In this document: one piece after another, positions 1 through 9,513 of the stretch
How the letters are laid out: every line of letters starts with the position of its first letter
How positions within the stretch are numbered: position 1 is the stretch's first letter
DNA from: Methylobacterium sp. E-066
GTDB lineage: Bacteria > Pseudomonadota > Alphaproteobacteria > Rhizobiales > Beijerinckiaceae
Reading direction: 5' to 3'
DNA length: 64,000 bases
Assembly: GCF_022829635.1 (NCBI RefSeq)
Contig: NZ_JAKSYO010000079.1
Coordinates: 1-64,000 of the forward strand
Position numbers and translations under genes: made by a program
Notes under the pieces: model-generated
Seen by the model: only the letters and a program-made list of their open reading frames with translations
What the model was told of the DNA's origin: nothing
Database searches by the model: none

Positions 1-301
1 GCGACAATGCGCTCACGTCGCATGGGGAGTCAGCTCACGGCCGAGCCCAGGCTGCTCCAGCCGAGCCCGAGAGCCGAAGCCGCGGACGTGGCAAGTGATT
101 GCCGCCAAGATGTTTCTGGATCCTTCGACCCGCTTGGGGGCGCCGGGATCACGCGGTTGTTCACAGACCGGGATCTGCAAAGGCCAAGCGTCGTGAGGCA
201 AGCGGGACACTCCGGTGCCGCAAACTCCTTGAAAGGGCTGGGTCGAGACCTTTCGGGGGTCCAGGGCAGAGCCCTGGGCGCCCCGGGATTTCAGCCCACC
301 C
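1..301. other. no gene recognised at left edge
   Basis: About 300 bases without a convincing gene. The short reading frames on both strands are rich in arginine and proline, resemble no family I know and look like GC-driven shadows. The only structure seen is the hairpin at 261-277, listed separately. Confidence 0.5.
261..277 (-). terminator. candidate hairpin downstream of the LysM gene
   Basis: CCAGGGC (261-267), loop AGA, GCCCTGG (271-277): a perfect 7-bp stem about 25 bases past the stop of the minus-strand LysM gene. There is no T-run after it, so it is a weak terminator candidate and could instead be a fragment of a dispersed palindrome. Confidence 0.3.
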
Positions 302-1702
302 TCACCCCCGCTTGTCGGTGGGCAGGATGAAGATCTGGCCCGGATAGATCCGGTCCGGGTCGCGGATCTGGGTCTGGTTGGCGTCGTAGATCACCGTGTA
401 GCGCTCGCCGCGGCCATAGGTGCGCTGGCTGATCCGCCAGAGGTTGTCGCCCCGGGTGATCTTGGCCGTGGTGATCTCGGGCACGAACACCGCCCCGGCC
501 CGGGCCGGGGCGCTCGTCCCCGTGGAATCTGGGCTGAGAGCGGAGGGCGTCTCCGCCGCGCCGGGGTTTTTCTCTCGCGGACGGGGTGCCCCCTGCTCGC
601 CCCCGGAGGTGGAAGTGCCGGACGGCTCACGGCCGGTCCCCTCGCCGGCGGCGACGCGGGTCGGCTCGGGCACCGCGAACGGCACCTCGGCCCGGGCGGC
701 GACCTTGCCGGTGCGGGGGTCGATCTGGTCGATCCGGACCTGGTACTGGCCGGCCTTCACCCCGCGCCCGATGGTGAAGCTCGCCCGGCCGTCCGGCCCG
801 ACGCTGCCCGGGGCGATCAGTGTGTCGTTGAGGTAGAGCCGCAGCTTCGCGCCCGGCGTGCCGGTCGCGGTGACGAACAACCGGCCGTTCTCCTGCACGT
901 CGACGCTGACGATCTGGGCGGCCTGCGCCTTGCCGGTGGCCGCGACCGCGGCTTTTCCGGGGGGCGCCGTCTTCGCCGTCTTCGCCTCCTGGGCGCCGGT
1001 CCGCGCCGCCGGCTCGGGGGCGTCCGGCTGCGACAACACCACGGTGGCGGCGTCCGGTGCGGTCAGCGCCACCAGGGGCTGGCGGTCGCGGCCCGGGGCC
1101 ACGTCGACCGCCACGCTCTGGCGCGAGTCGGCGGCGCGGCCGTCCTTGGTGGTCATGCGCAGCCGGAGGGCGCTGGAGCCCGCCGGCAGCGCCGGCGGCA
1201 CCAGGGCGAACTGGCCGTTCGCGTCGGCTTTGGCCCGGGCCACGGCTTTGCCGTCGACCAGCATCTCGATCACGGCCTCCGGTGCGCCGCGCCCGGCCAC
1301 CACCGCGTCGCCGTTGGGTTCGACCCGGACGATGTCGAAGCGCGGCACCTCGGCGGCGTCGGGCTCGGCCGGCTTGCCCGCGGGGCTCCCGATCCCGGCC
1401 GACGGGGCCGCGCCCGGTGCCGGGTCGGCCGAGGAGCGTGCGGCGGATCGGGTCTCGCCAGCTTTGGGTGCGCCCGTCGTGTCGTCGCGAAAATCGATCG
1501 CCGGCACGCCGGATTGCGCCGTCGCCCCGGGCTCCGCCAGGCTGCCATGCGGCGCGGGGGCCGTGGCGGCGGGGGGCTCCGGCTCGTGCCGGTCGATCAT
1601 CCGCCGCAGGGACTCGCCGCCGAACAGGGCCAGCACGAGGCCGAGGCCGCCGAGGAGGCCGGCGAGCGCCAGGGCGAGACTGCGCCGCACCTGTCTCGAC
1701 AT
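302..1702 (-). CDS. LysM domain membrane-anchored protein
   Basis: Protein of about 466 residues. An N-terminal hydrophobic segment (about residues 8-25, rich in L, A and G) should anchor it or act as an uncleaved signal. A long low-complexity Ala/Pro/Gly/Glu region follows, with two Ig-like stretches (around VVAGRGAPEAVIEM and LFVTATGTPGAKLRL). The C-terminus is a LysM domain (ITRGDNLWRISQRTYG through IYPGQIFILP), which in this family binds peptidoglycan. This fits an envelope protein of alphaproteobacteria with LysM last. The start at 1702 is chosen because AGGGAGG lies about 12 bases upstream and the hydrophobic segment follows directly; the frame is open back to 1843 but that part is not protein-like. 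A periplasmic location is inferred. Confidence 0.8.
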   Translation of the reverse strand: MSRQVRRSLALALAGLLGGLGLVLALFGGESLRRMIDRHEPEPPAATAPAPHGSLAEPGATAQSGVPAIDFRDDTTGAPKAGETRSAARSSADPAPGAAPSAGIGSPAGKPAEPDAAEVPRFDIVRVEPNGDAVVAGRGAPEAVIEMLVDGKAVARAKADANGQFALVPPALPAGSSALRLRMTTKDGRAADSRQSVAVDVAPGRDRQPLVALTAPDAATVVLSQPDAPEPAARTGAQEAKTAKTAPPGKAAVAATGKAQAAQIVSVDVQENGRLFVTATGTPGAKLRLYLNDTLIAPGSVGPDGRASFTIGRGVKAGQYQVRIDQIDPRTGKVAARAEVPFAVPEPTRVAAGEGTGREPSGTSTSGGEQGAPRPREKNPGAAETPSALSPDSTGTSAPARAGAVFVPEITTAKITRGDNLWRISQRTYGRGERYTVIYDANQTQIRDPDRIYPGQIFILPTDKRG

Positions 1703-1929
1703 CGCCACGGAGGCCTCCCTGCTCTGCCGTCCGCTCGGCGAATGGGCCGCCTGCCCGCTCAAAAACCGTCGACTGCGGCGCCCATAATACCGTACATGGT
1801 CCCGACACCAAGCCGTCCCGCCGCTTCGGCGGGTGAATCCCACGCGAATTCAGCAGTTTGGCGCGTGGAGCGCCGGGCGCGGGGCTCTTTTTCGACGGCT
1901 CGCAACGGTTGCGTGATGGAGGGCGCCGG

Positions 1930-2526
1930 ATGGCCCCGGTGAGGACAGTCTGTGTCTATTGCGGCTCCGGCTTCGGCGGAGACCCGGCGTTTCGCGAGGC
2001 CGCCGAGACCCTCGGCACGGCGATCGCGCAGGCCGGGATGGGCCTGGTCTATGGCGGCGGCGATGTCGGCCTGATGGGCACGGTGGCCCGCGCCGCCCTG
2101 GCGGCCGGCGGCCACGTCACCGGCATCATCCCGGACTTCCTTCAGGCGCGCGAGCACATGCTCGACGCCGTGCAGGAGACCGTGGTGGTGCCCGACATGC
2201 ACACCCGCAAACGCCTGATGTTCGAGCGCTCGGACGCCTTCGTGACCCTGCCGGGCGGCATCGGCACCCTGGAGGAATTGGTCGAGCAGCTCACCTGGGC
2301 GCAGCTCGGGCAGCACCGGAAGCCGGTGGTGCTGGTCTCGGTGGCGGATTTCTGGGCGCCGCTGCTCGCCCTGTTCGAGCACATGCGCGGCCACGGCTTC
2401 ATCCGCGCGGGGCTGGACCTCAGCTACAGCGTCACCAGGGACGCGGCCGCGGTGGTGCCGCTGCTGCGCGAGGCCGGCCACGAGCCGGACCCGCAGGCCG
2501 AGGAGATCGTCAAAGAGCGGATGTGA
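1930..2526 (+). CDS. LOG family (TIGR00730) nucleotide phosphoribohydrolase
   Basis: About 198 residues, normal for the Lonely Guy (LOG) family, whose members hydrolyse cytokinin riboside 5'-monophosphates or other nucleoside monophosphates to base plus ribose 5-phosphate in the cytoplasm. The hallmark PGGIGTLEE motif is at residues 108-116, and the arginine-containing stretch [15 protein letters not shown] lies just before it. The N-terminal VCVYCGSG and [13 protein letters not shown] segments are the Rossmann-like nucleotide pocket. The start at 1930 begins the conserved [10 protein letters not shown] strand; longer upstream versions read non-conserved sequence. It stands alone, divergent from the LysM gene. 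The substrate cannot be read from the sequence; older annotations call this family lysine decarboxylase, which is wrong for this motif. Confidence 0.88.
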   Translation: MAPVRTVCVYCGSGFGGDPAFREAAETLGTAIAQAGMGLVYGGGDVGLMGTVARAALAAGGHVTGIIPDFLQAREHMLDAVQETVVVPDMHTRKRLMFERSDAFVTLPGGIGTLEELVEQLTWAQLGQHRKPVVLVSVADFWAPLLALFEHMRGHGFIRAGLDLSYSVTRDAAAVVPLLREAGHEPDPQAEEIVKERM

Positions 2527-2618
2527 GGCCGGGCGCGGACGCTTGGCCGCGGTGGCGATCTCGGTGGCGGGTGTATGAGGCCGGCGCCGCCGCGCCAGGC
2601 GGCAGGTGGAGTCCGAGC

Positions 2619-4385
2619 ATGCGCGTCCCGACCCTGGCGGCCCTGACCCTCGCCGGCCTCCTGGGTGCGGCGTCGGCGCAGGAAGCGCCCGTCCTCCAGA
2701 CCCTGGATTACGCCAACACCCGCTATTCCGACCTCGCCCAGATCGACGCCGGCAATGTCGGGCGCCTCAAGGTCGCCTGGACCTTCTCCACCGGCGTGCT
2801 GCGCGGGCACGAGGGCGCGCCGATCGTGGTCGGGCATCGGATGTTCGTGCACACCCCGTTCCCGAACCTGGTCTACGCCCTCGATCTCGACCACGACGGC
2901 AAGATCCTGTGGCGCTACGCTCCGCGCCAGGATGCGGGCGTGATCGCGGTGATGTGCTGCGACACGGTCTCCCGCGGCCTCGCCTACGCGGATGGGCGGC
3001 TGTTCCTGCAACTCGCCGACACCACCGTGGTGGCCCTGGACCCCGAGACCGGCCGGGTCCTGTGGTCCGTGAAGAACGGCGACCCGGCCCGGGGCGAAAC
3101 CAACACCGCCACGGTCCTGCCGGTCCATGGCAAGCTGATCGTCGGCATCGCCGGGGGCGAGTACGGCGCCCGCTGCCACGTCACCGCCTACGACCAGGCG
3201 AGCGGCAAGCGCCTGTGGCGCGCCTACGCCACCGGGCCGGATGCCGACATGCTGGTCGACCCGGAGAAAACCACCGCGCTCGGGCGCCCGATCGGCCGGG
3301 ATTCCTCGCTCACGAGCTGGGAGGGCGACCAGTGGCGGATCGGCGGCGGCTGCAGCTGGGGCTGGTTCTCCTACGACCCGGATCTGAACCTCGTCTATTA
3401 CGGCACCGGCAACCCCGCGACCTGGAACCCGGCCCAGCGCCCGGGCGACAACCGCTGGACGATGGCGGTCATCGCCCGCGACCCCGACACCGGGATGGCG
3501 CGCTGGGTCTACCAGATGACCCCCCACGACCAGTGGGACTATGACGGGGTCAACGAGATGATCCTGACCGAGCAGGTGATCGATGGCCGCCCTCGCCGGG
3601 TGCTCACCCATTTCGACCGTAACGGCTTCGGCTACACGCTCGACCGGGCCACCGGCGAGGTGCTGGTGGCCGAAAAATTCGATCCCAGCGTTAACTGGGC
3701 GCGCCGGATCGACCTGGATCGCGCCTCCCCGGGCTACGGAAGGCCGGTGATCGACACGCGCTACGCGCCGGGCGAGGCCGACGAGGAGGAGGTCACCAAG
3801 AATATCTGCCCAGGAGCGCTCGGCGCCAAGAACCAGCAGCCCGCCGCCTACTCGCCGGTCACGCGCCTGTTCTACGTGCCGACCAACCACATGTGCATGG
3901 ATTACGAGGCGTTCCGGGTCAGCTACACGCCGGGCCAGCCCTATGTCGGCGCGACGCTGACCCTGCACCCGCCCGAGGGCTCCGACCGGACCGGCGCGTT
4001 CATCGCCTGGGACGGGGCGAAGGGGAACATCGCCTGGACGATCCCGGAAGCGTTCTCGGTCTGGTCCGGGGCGCTGGCGACCGCCGGCAACGTCGTCTTC
4101 TACGGCACGCTCGAAGGTTACCTGAAGGCGGTCGATGCCCGGGACGGGCACGAACTCTACCGCTTCAAGACCCCATCCGGCATCGTCGGCAACGTCACCA
4201 CCTATCAGCACGGCGGCCGGCAATACGTGGCGGTGCTCTCCGGGATCGGCGGCTGGGCCGGCATCGGACTGGCCGCCGGCCTGACCGACCCGGCCGACGG
4301 CTCCGGCGCGGTCGGCGGCTATGCGGCGCTGTCGCAGTACACCGCGCCCGGCGGCCAGCTCACGGTGTTCGCGCTGCCGGAGTGA
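2619..4385 (+). CDS. xoxF: XoxF-type lanthanide-dependent PQQ methanol dehydrogenase
   Basis: About 588 residues with a Sec signal peptide ([16 protein letters not shown], cleavage near residue 20), so periplasmic. The eight-bladed PQQ alcohol dehydrogenase fold is recognisable. The vicinal disulfide CC is at residues 113-114, the GGEYG glutamate at 181, and the PHDQWDYDG active site at about 302-310. That site has Asp307 as the catalytic residue and a second aspartate, Asp309, two positions on. In this family the second aspartate marks lanthanide-binding XoxF/ExaF enzymes, while calcium-dependent MxaF has alanine there. Long segments ([36 protein letters not shown]) match my memory of Methylobacterium XoxF. 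No xoxG (cytochrome) or xoxJ gene is adjacent. The last 26 bases overlap the convergent LysR gene. Confidence 0.88.
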   Translation: MRVPTLAALTLAGLLGAASAQEAPVLQTLDYANTRYSDLAQIDAGNVGRLKVAWTFSTGVLRGHEGAPIVVGHRMFVHTPFPNLVYALDLDHDGKILWRYAPRQDAGVIAVMCCDTVSRGLAYADGRLFLQLADTTVVALDPETGRVLWSVKNGDPARGETNTATVLPVHGKLIVGIAGGEYGARCHVTAYDQASGKRLWRAYATGPDADMLVDPEKTTALGRPIGRDSSLTSWEGDQWRIGGGCSWGWFSYDPDLNLVYYGTGNPATWNPAQRPGDNRWTMAVIARDPDTGMARWVYQMTPHDQWDYDGVNEMILTEQVIDGRPRRVLTHFDRNGFGYTLDRATGEVLVAEKFDPSVNWARRIDLDRASPGYGRPVIDTRYAPGEADEEEVTKNICPGALGAKNQQPAAYSPVTRLFYVPTNHMCMDYEAFRVSYTPGQPYVGATLTLHPPEGSDRTGAFIAWDGAKGNIAWTIPEAFSVWSGALATAGNVVFYGTLEGYLKAVDARDGHELYRFKTPSGIVGNVTTYQHGGRQYVAVLSGIGGWAGIGLAAGLTDPADGSGAVGGYAALSQYTAPGGQLTVFALPE

Positions 4386-5289
4386 GCCCGGATGGGCGTG
4401 CCGCGATGAAATCCACGAAGGCCCGCAGCGGCGCCGGGAGGTGCCGGCGGCCGGGGAAGTAGAGGAACGGCCCGGAAAAGACCTGCCACCACGGTTCCAG
4501 CACCGGCTCCAGGGCGCCGCTGTCGAGGTGCGGGCGCAGCCAATCCTCGAACAGGTGGATGATCCCGGTGCCGGCGACGGCCGCCGCGACGGTGAGGTCG
4601 CTGGCGCCGACGCGCACGATCAGCGGGCCGGACGGATCCACGCGGACGATCTCGCCGGCGCGCTCGAACTCCCACGGTGCCGTCAGGCTGCCGCTCGGGA
4701 ACCGGCCCAGCAGGCAGGCATGATCCAGGAGGTCGCGCGGATGCTCCGGGCGGCCGCGCCGGTCGAGATAAGACGGAGCCGCCGCGGTGGCGAAACGCTG
4801 CCGCCGCGGGCCGATCGGCACGGCGATCATGTCCTGCTCCAGCCGCTCGTCGTAGCGGATGCCGGCGTCGCAGCCCGCCTCCAGCACGTCGACGAAGCCG
4901 TCCTCGACCACGATTTCGAGCCGGATCTCGGGATAGGCGGCCAGGAATGGCGGCACGATCGCCGGCAGGACCAGCCGGGCAGCGCTCAGCGGCACGTTGA
5001 GCCGGAGCGGCCCGGCCGGCCGGTCGCGGAATCCGTTCACCACGTCGAGGGCGGCTTCGACCTCACCCAGCGCCGGCCCGAGCCGTTCGAGCAGGCGCGC
5101 GCCGGCCTCGGTCGGCGCGACGCTGCGGGTGGTCCGGTTCAGGAGGCGCACGCCGAGGCGTGTCTCCAGCCGGCGCACCGCCTCGCTGAGGCTCGACGCG
5201 CTGGCGCCGCTGCCACGGGCGCCTTCGCGAAACCCGCCGGCCCGCGCCACGGTCACGAAGGCCGTCAGGTCCGCGAGATCCGCCGCCAT
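4360..5289 (-). CDS. LysR-family transcriptional regulator
   Basis: 309 residues, normal for LysR regulators. An N-terminal winged helix-turn-helix (about residues 5-65: [33 protein letters not shown], then [15 protein letters not shown]) is followed by an effector-binding domain of periplasmic-binding fold. The short spacing to the divergent aldo/keto reductase gene (start 5382) suggests it controls that gene; this is inferred from arrangement only. Its 3' end overlaps the end of xoxF on the opposite strand by 26 bases. The effector is unknown. Confidence 0.88.
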   Translation of the reverse strand: MAADLADLTAFVTVARAGGFREGARGSGASASSLSEAVRRLETRLGVRLLNRTTRSVAPTEAGARLLERLGPALGEVEAALDVVNGFRDRPAGPLRLNVPLSAARLVLPAIVPPFLAAYPEIRLEIVVEDGFVDVLEAGCDAGIRYDERLEQDMIAVPIGPRRQRFATAAAPSYLDRRGRPEHPRDLLDHACLLGRFPSGSLTAPWEFERAGEIVRVDPSGPLIVRVGASDLTVAAAVAGTGIIHLFEDWLRPHLDSGALEPVLEPWWQVFSGPFLYFPGRRHLPAPLRAFVDFIAARPSGLTPAARTP

Positions 5290-5381
5290 CGTTCGCCATC
5301 CCGAACAGCCCGTGCCGATGATCCCTCCTTATCCGATCAGTCGGGCGGGTCTACATCCGGGGCGGACAACGGAGACGAACC

Positions 5382-6251
5382 ATGACCGACATCGCCAAGG
5401 CCGGAACCTTCTCGCTCGGCGACCGCACCGTGAAGCGGCTCGGATACGGCGCCATGCAGCTCGCCGGTCCCGGCGTTTACGGGCCGCCGAAGGACCGGGA
5501 TGCGGCCATCGCCGTGCTGCGCGCGGCGGTGGCGCAGGGCGTCGACCATATCGACACCAGCGACTTCTACGGGCCGCACGTCACCAACCAGCTGATCCGG
5601 GAGGCGCTGCATCCCTATCCGGACGATCTCGTGATCGTCACCAAGGTCGGCGCCAAGCGCGGGGCGGATGCTTCTTGGAACCCGGCCTTCTCGGCGGAGG
5701 AGCTGACCCAGGCGGTGCACGACAACCTGCGCAACCTCGGCGTGGACGCCCTCGACGTGGTCAACCTGCGCCTGATGTTCGACGTCCATGGCCCCGCGGA
5801 GGGCGCGATCGAGGCGCCGCTGACCGTGCTGGCGGATCTGCAGCGCCGGGGCCTGATCCGGCGGATCGGCCTGAGCAACGCGACGCGGGCGCAGGTCGCC
5901 GAGGGGCGGCGCATCACCGAGATCGTCTGCGTGCAGAACCAGTACAACCTCGCGCATCGGGGCGACGATGCCCTGATCGACGAGCTGGCCACGGCCGGCA
6001 CCGCCTATGTGCCGTTCTTCCCGCTCGGCGGCTTCAGCCCGCTGCAATCGACCGCCCTGTCGGAGGTCGCGGCCAGGCTCGGGGCGACGCCCATGCAGGT
6101 GGCGCTGGCCTGGCTGCTGCGCCGGTCGCCCAACATCCTGCTGATCCCGGGCACGTCCTCGCTCGGCCACCTGCGCGAGAACCTCGCGGCGGCCGACCTG
6201 ACGCTGCCGGACGACGCCATGGTGGCCCTCGACGGGATCGGGGCGGCCTGA
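5382..6251 (+). CDS. aldo/keto reductase
   Basis: 289 residues, the usual size. It has the (beta/alpha)8 pattern of NADPH-dependent aldo/keto reductases: GYGAMQLAGPGVYG near the start, VDHIDTSDFYG (the Asp and Tyr of the catalytic tetrad), IVTKVG (Lys), then IGLSNATRAQ and the C-terminal cofactor strand ILLIPGTSSLGHLREN. These resemble the oxidoreductases often annotated as pyridoxal reductase-like. GGAG lies about 8 bases before the ATG. Divergent from the LysR gene with a gap of about 90 bases, so probably its target. The substrate is unknown. Confidence 0.87.
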   Translation: MTDIAKAGTFSLGDRTVKRLGYGAMQLAGPGVYGPPKDRDAAIAVLRAAVAQGVDHIDTSDFYGPHVTNQLIREALHPYPDDLVIVTKVGAKRGADASWNPAFSAEELTQAVHDNLRNLGVDALDVVNLRLMFDVHGPAEGAIEAPLTVLADLQRRGLIRRIGLSNATRAQVAEGRRITEIVCVQNQYNLAHRGDDALIDELATAGTAYVPFFPLGGFSPLQSTALSEVAARLGATPMQVALAWLLRRSPNILLIPGTSSLGHLRENLAAADLTLPDDAMVALDGIGAA

Positions 6252-6255
6252 CCGC

Positions 6256-7485
6256 CTACTTCGTCGAAAGGCCGGCCACCATCGGGCAGCCGCCCTCGCT
6301 CATTGGCCGAAAGGCCTGCTCGCCGGGGATGGTCTCCAGGAGCTTGTAGAGGTCCCAGCCGCCCTTCGACTCGGCGGGCGCCTTGGCCTCGAACAGGTAC
6401 ATCGGGTGGATCTTGCGCCCGTCGGGGCGGATGTAGCCCTTGCCGAACAGCGGATCGTCGGTGGGCAGCTCCTTCATCTTGGCGACCACCGCCGCGCCGT
6501 CACGCGCCGATTTCAGGGCCTCCACCGCTTTGAGGTAGTGGAGCAATCCGGCATACACGCCGGCCTGGTAGGCGGTGGGCTTCTTGCCCGGCATGCGCTG
6601 CTCGAACCGGGCCGCGAAGGCGCGGGTGCCGTCATTCATGTCCCAGTAGAACGGCGCGGTGAATTCCAAGCCCTGCGCCACCTCCAGGCCGAGCGCGTGG
6701 ATGTCGGTGTCGGCGATCAGCAGGGCCGCGATCTTCTGGCCGCCCTGGCGGATGCCGAATTCATGCGCCTGCTTGATCGCGGTGGCGGCATCGAGCCCGG
6801 CATCGGCTAGGCCGATCACCTGCGCGCCCGAGCCCTGGGCCTGGAGCAGGAACGAGGAGAAATCCGGGTTCGGGAACGGCGTGCGCACGCCGCCCATGAT
6901 CGTGCCGCCGTTCTTCTCCACCACCGCCTTGGTGTCGCGCTCCAGGGCGAGGCCGAAGGCGTAGTCGGCGGTGATGAAGTACCAGGTCTTGCCGCCGCGC
7001 TTGAGCAGGGCCTTGCCGGTGCCGTTGGCGAGCGCGGCGGTGTCGTAGGTCCAGTGCACGGTGTTGGGGGTGCAGGCCGGGCCGGTCAGGTCGGCGGTGC
7101 CGCCGCCGGAATTCACGAACGCCTTGTTCTTCTCCTTGGTGATCTGCGCGATGGCGAGCGCCACCGAGGAGGTCGGCACGTCGAACACCGCGTCGACCCC
7201 GTCGCGGTCGTACCATTGCCGGGCGACCGAGGCGCCGACATCGGGCTTGTTCTGGTGATCGGCGGCGACGACCTCGACCTTCAGCCCGTGCGTCTCCGGC
7301 TTGAAATCCTCCACCGCCATGCGGGCGGCCACCACCGCGCCCTCCCCGGTGGAATCGAAGTAGACGCCGGAGCGATCGTTGAGCACGCCGATCTTCACTG
7401 GCACGAGGTCGGCTGCAAGCGCCGCCCCGGCCCCGAGCGCGCAGAGAAGCCCCGTCAGTCCCGCGGCGCAGTGGCGGACCGTCAT
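6256..7485 (-). CDS. ABC transporter substrate-binding protein (LivK/Peripla_BP_6 type)
   Basis: 409 residues with a clear signal peptide (residues 1-24, ending LGAGAALAAD), so periplasmic. Peripla_BP_6 features: VKIGVLNDRSGVYFDSTG, AARMAVEDF, VEVVAADHQNKPDVGASVARQW, and the mid-protein DAVFDVPTSSVALAIAQI. Members usually bind branched-chain amino acids, amides or aromatic acids. No permease or ATPase lies beside it. It faces away from the aldo/keto reductase and sits just downstream of the BKACE-dehydrogenase group on the same strand, so it may serve the importer at 12-16.8 kb as a second receptor. That link is inferred. Confidence 0.88.
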   Translation of the reverse strand: MTVRHCAAGLTGLLCALGAGAALAADLVPVKIGVLNDRSGVYFDSTGEGAVVAARMAVEDFKPETHGLKVEVVAADHQNKPDVGASVARQWYDRDGVDAVFDVPTSSVALAIAQITKEKNKAFVNSGGGTADLTGPACTPNTVHWTYDTAALANGTGKALLKRGGKTWYFITADYAFGLALERDTKAVVEKNGGTIMGGVRTPFPNPDFSSFLLQAQGSGAQVIGLADAGLDAATAIKQAHEFGIRQGGQKIAALLIADTDIHALGLEVAQGLEFTAPFYWDMNDGTRAFAARFEQRMPGKKPTAYQAGVYAGLLHYLKAVEALKSARDGAAVVAKMKELPTDDPLFGKGYIRPDGRKIHPMYLFEAKAPAESKGGWDLYKLLETIPGEQAFRPMSEGGCPMVAGLSTK

Positions 7486-7619
7486 GTCTCACTCCCTGTT
7501 TTTTTGAACGCGGCGGCGTTGTTCGCCGCTCGGATATCGTCCGAATGCAGTCTAGGCGGGCCGGATCGGGGCCGATACGGGCGGGTGAGAGGATGCGGGC
7601 GATCCGTCAGCGCCGCCCC

Positions 7620-8504
7620 TCACCCGCGCGGCGCCAGCCCGAAGATTGCCCGCGCCTCATCCGGGCTGGCCGGCTCGCGGTCGAGATGGGCGAGCAGGCT
7701 CACCGCCTTCTCCACCAGGGCGGCGTTGCTGGGCGCGAGCACGCCCCGGGACAGGTAAAGGTTGTCCTCCAGCCCGACCCGGACGTTGCCGCCCATGCCG
7801 GCGGCGACCGCCAGGATCGGGAATTCCTCCCGGCCGATGCCGAAGGCCGACCAGATCGCGTCCTCGGGCAGTCGGGCCCGCATCGCCACCAGGGCCTCCG
7901 GTGTCGCGGGCGCGCCCCAGGGGATGCCGAGGCAGATCTGGAACAGGGGCGGCCGCGCGAGATGCCCCTCGGCGATCAGGTGCCGGGCCAGCTCGATCTG
8001 GCCGAGATCGAACACCTCGATCTCCGGCTTCACCCCGGCCGCGCGGATCTGCGCCGCCATCGCCCGCAGATGCGCGGGGGTGTTGAGGAACAGGTGCTCG
8101 CCGAAATTCATCGTGGCGATGTCGAGGGTGCAGATCTCGGGGCGTAGCGCCGAAACGTGCCGGGTGCGGGTCTCGGGCGACACGAAGGTGGTGCCGGGGC
8201 CGGCCACCGACGGGTCGAGGTCGCCGGGCACGAACCGGCCTCCGGCCCCGGTGGTGAGGTTGAGGATCACTGCCTCGTTCTTCTCGCGGATCCGCTCGAC
8301 CACCTCGCGGTAATGGGCCAGCTCCATGCTGGGCGCGGCGGTCTCGGGATCGCGGACATGGATATGGACCACCGCGGCCCCGGCGGAGGCGGCCTCCAGG
8401 GCCGACTGGGCGATGGCCTTCGGGCTCACCGGCACCGCGGGGTTCTTGCGGGGCGTGTCGAACGAGCCCGTGAGGGCGCAGGTGATGACGGTCGTCCGGG
8501 ACAT
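7620..8504 (-). CDS. BKACE family beta-keto acid cleavage enzyme (DUF849)
   Basis: 294 residues, the family norm. BKACE enzymes (first known as Kce, 3-keto-5-aminohexanoate cleavage enzyme) use acetyl-CoA to cleave a beta-keto acid to acetoacetyl-CoA plus a shorter acid or amine. The zinc-binding pair VVHIHVRD (His47, His49) and the C-terminal VRVGLEDNLYL glutamate motif are present, as is ILNLTTGAGG. AGGGAG lies 8-9 bases before the ATG at 8504. Downstream of an SDR and a 3-hydroxyacyl-CoA dehydrogenase on the same strand, it suits a route that oxidises a beta-hydroxy acid and then cleaves it, as in carnitine degradation. The true substrate is not readable. About 250 bases with a palindromic repeat separate it from the SDR. 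Confidence 0.88.
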   Translation of the reverse strand: MSRTTVITCALTGSFDTPRKNPAVPVSPKAIAQSALEAASAGAAVVHIHVRDPETAAPSMELAHYREVVERIREKNEAVILNLTTGAGGRFVPGDLDPSVAGPGTTFVSPETRTRHVSALRPEICTLDIATMNFGEHLFLNTPAHLRAMAAQIRAAGVKPEIEVFDLGQIELARHLIAEGHLARPPLFQICLGIPWGAPATPEALVAMRARLPEDAIWSAFGIGREEFPILAVAAGMGGNVRVGLEDNLYLSRGVLAPSNAALVEKAVSLLAHLDREPASPDEARAIFGLAPRG

Positions 8505-8600
8505 TTTTTTTCTCCCTAGCCCTGATCCTGACGTTGCTGACCCGGAAGCCTCGGGTTTGCCGTCGGGTTCTCCCGCAAGCTTCTGATACCGCAGGATTTT

Positions 8601-8709
8601 CCCCTCCCCCTTGCGGGGAGGGGTTAGGGGTGGGGGTCGTGCAGACGGCACCGGGCCGCTCGATCCTGAACCACCCCCACCTCCGGCTCCTCCCCGCAAG
8701 GGGGAGGAG
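8601..8709. repeat. palindromic repeat D (TTGCGGGGAGG type)
   Basis: Two facing arms: CCCCTCCCCCTTGCGGGG from 8601, and CCTCCCCGCAAGGGGGAGG ending at 8709. Inner arms (GGGTGGGGGT and ACCACCCCCACC) also pair. It has the form of an extragenic palindrome that would fold as one long imperfect hairpin, between the SDR and BKACE genes. Only one copy lies in this window; the design resembles repeats B and C. Confidence 0.75.
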
Positions 8710-8754
8710 AGCGTGCCTTGACCCACGATGGGCGAGCTGGGGAAGCGGATCCTG

Positions 8755-9513
8755 CTATAGCGCCCCGCCATCGACCGTGATCGTCTCGCCGGTGATGTAG
8801 GCCGCGCCCGCGGCCAGGAAGAAAATCGTCTCGGCGATGTCCTCGGGCCGGGCCATGCGGCGCAGCATCGTGTGCTGCACGGTCGCGGCCTTGCGCGCCT
8901 CCGGCCAGGGCTCGGTCCACGGGGTGGCGACGAGGCCCGGGGCGACGGCGTTGACGCGCACATCCGGGGCGAGCGCTCGGGCTAGGCTGCGGGTCAAGTT
9001 GATCAGGCCGGCCTTGCTGGCCGAATAGGCGATCGAGGAGCCCCGCCGCCCGAGCCCGGCTACCGACGCGGTGTTGACGATCGCCCCCTGGCTTTTTTTG
9101 AGGCTTGCCGCCGCGGCCCGCGAACAGCGGTACGGGCCGATCAGGTTGGTCGCCAGGATCGTCTGCCAGAACTCTTCCGTCATGGCGTCGAGGTCCTCGA
9201 AGGCGATCGGCGCGGTGGTGCCGGAGGTCCCGGCATTGTTGACCAGCACGTCGAGGCCGCCGAGCGCCCCGATCCCGGCCGCCACCATCGCCTCGGCCGC
9301 GCCGGGCTGGGACACATCCCCGGGCAACGCCATCACGGCCAGCCCTTCGGCGGCGAGACGTTCGGCCTCCGCGGGGCCGCGGGGATCATCGGGCAGGTGG
9401 TTCAAGGCCACGCTGGCGCCGTTGCGGGCGAACAGCGTCACCGTCGCCAGCCCGATGCCCGAGGAGGCGCCGGTGACGAGGATGCGCCGTCCGGACAGGT
9501 CTGCGCCGATCAT
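8755..9513 (-). CDS. short-chain dehydrogenase/reductase
   Basis: 252 residues, a classical SDR. The cofactor motif TGASSGIG is at about 13-20, NNAG follows in LVNNAGTSG, the catalytic serine is in VNTASVAGLG and YSASK is the catalytic Tyr/Lys pair. The C-terminus is the typical YITGETITVDGGAL. Its ATG overlaps the stop of the 3-hydroxyacyl-CoA dehydrogenase gene (ATGA at 9510-9513), so the two are probably translationally coupled and act in one pathway. Classical SDRs of this look are NAD(P)-dependent alcohol dehydrogenases; the substrate is unknown. Confidence 0.88.
   Translation of the reverse strand: MIGADLSGRRILVTGASSGIGLATVTLFARNGASVALNHLPDDPRGPAEAERLAAEGLAVMALPGDVSQPGAAEAMVAAGIGALGGLDVLVNNAGTSGTTAPIAFEDLDAMTEEFWQTILATNLIGPYRCSRAAAASLKKSQGAIVNTASVAGLGRRGSSIAYSASKAGLINLTRSLARALAPDVRVNAVAPGLVATPWTEPWPEARKAATVQHTMLRRMARPEDIAETIFFLAAGAAYITGETITVDGGAL

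Noticed and set aside
627..1811. Long overlapping reading frames opposite or out of frame with the LysM gene, including a 394-codon frame
   Set aside because: Arg/Pro/Gly-rich products typical of GC-driven shadows; the LysM frame has a recognisable domain and signal segment.
8601..8709. Considered as intrinsic terminator
   Set aside because: Stem far too long and GC-rich without a T-run; fits the palindromic repeat plan better.
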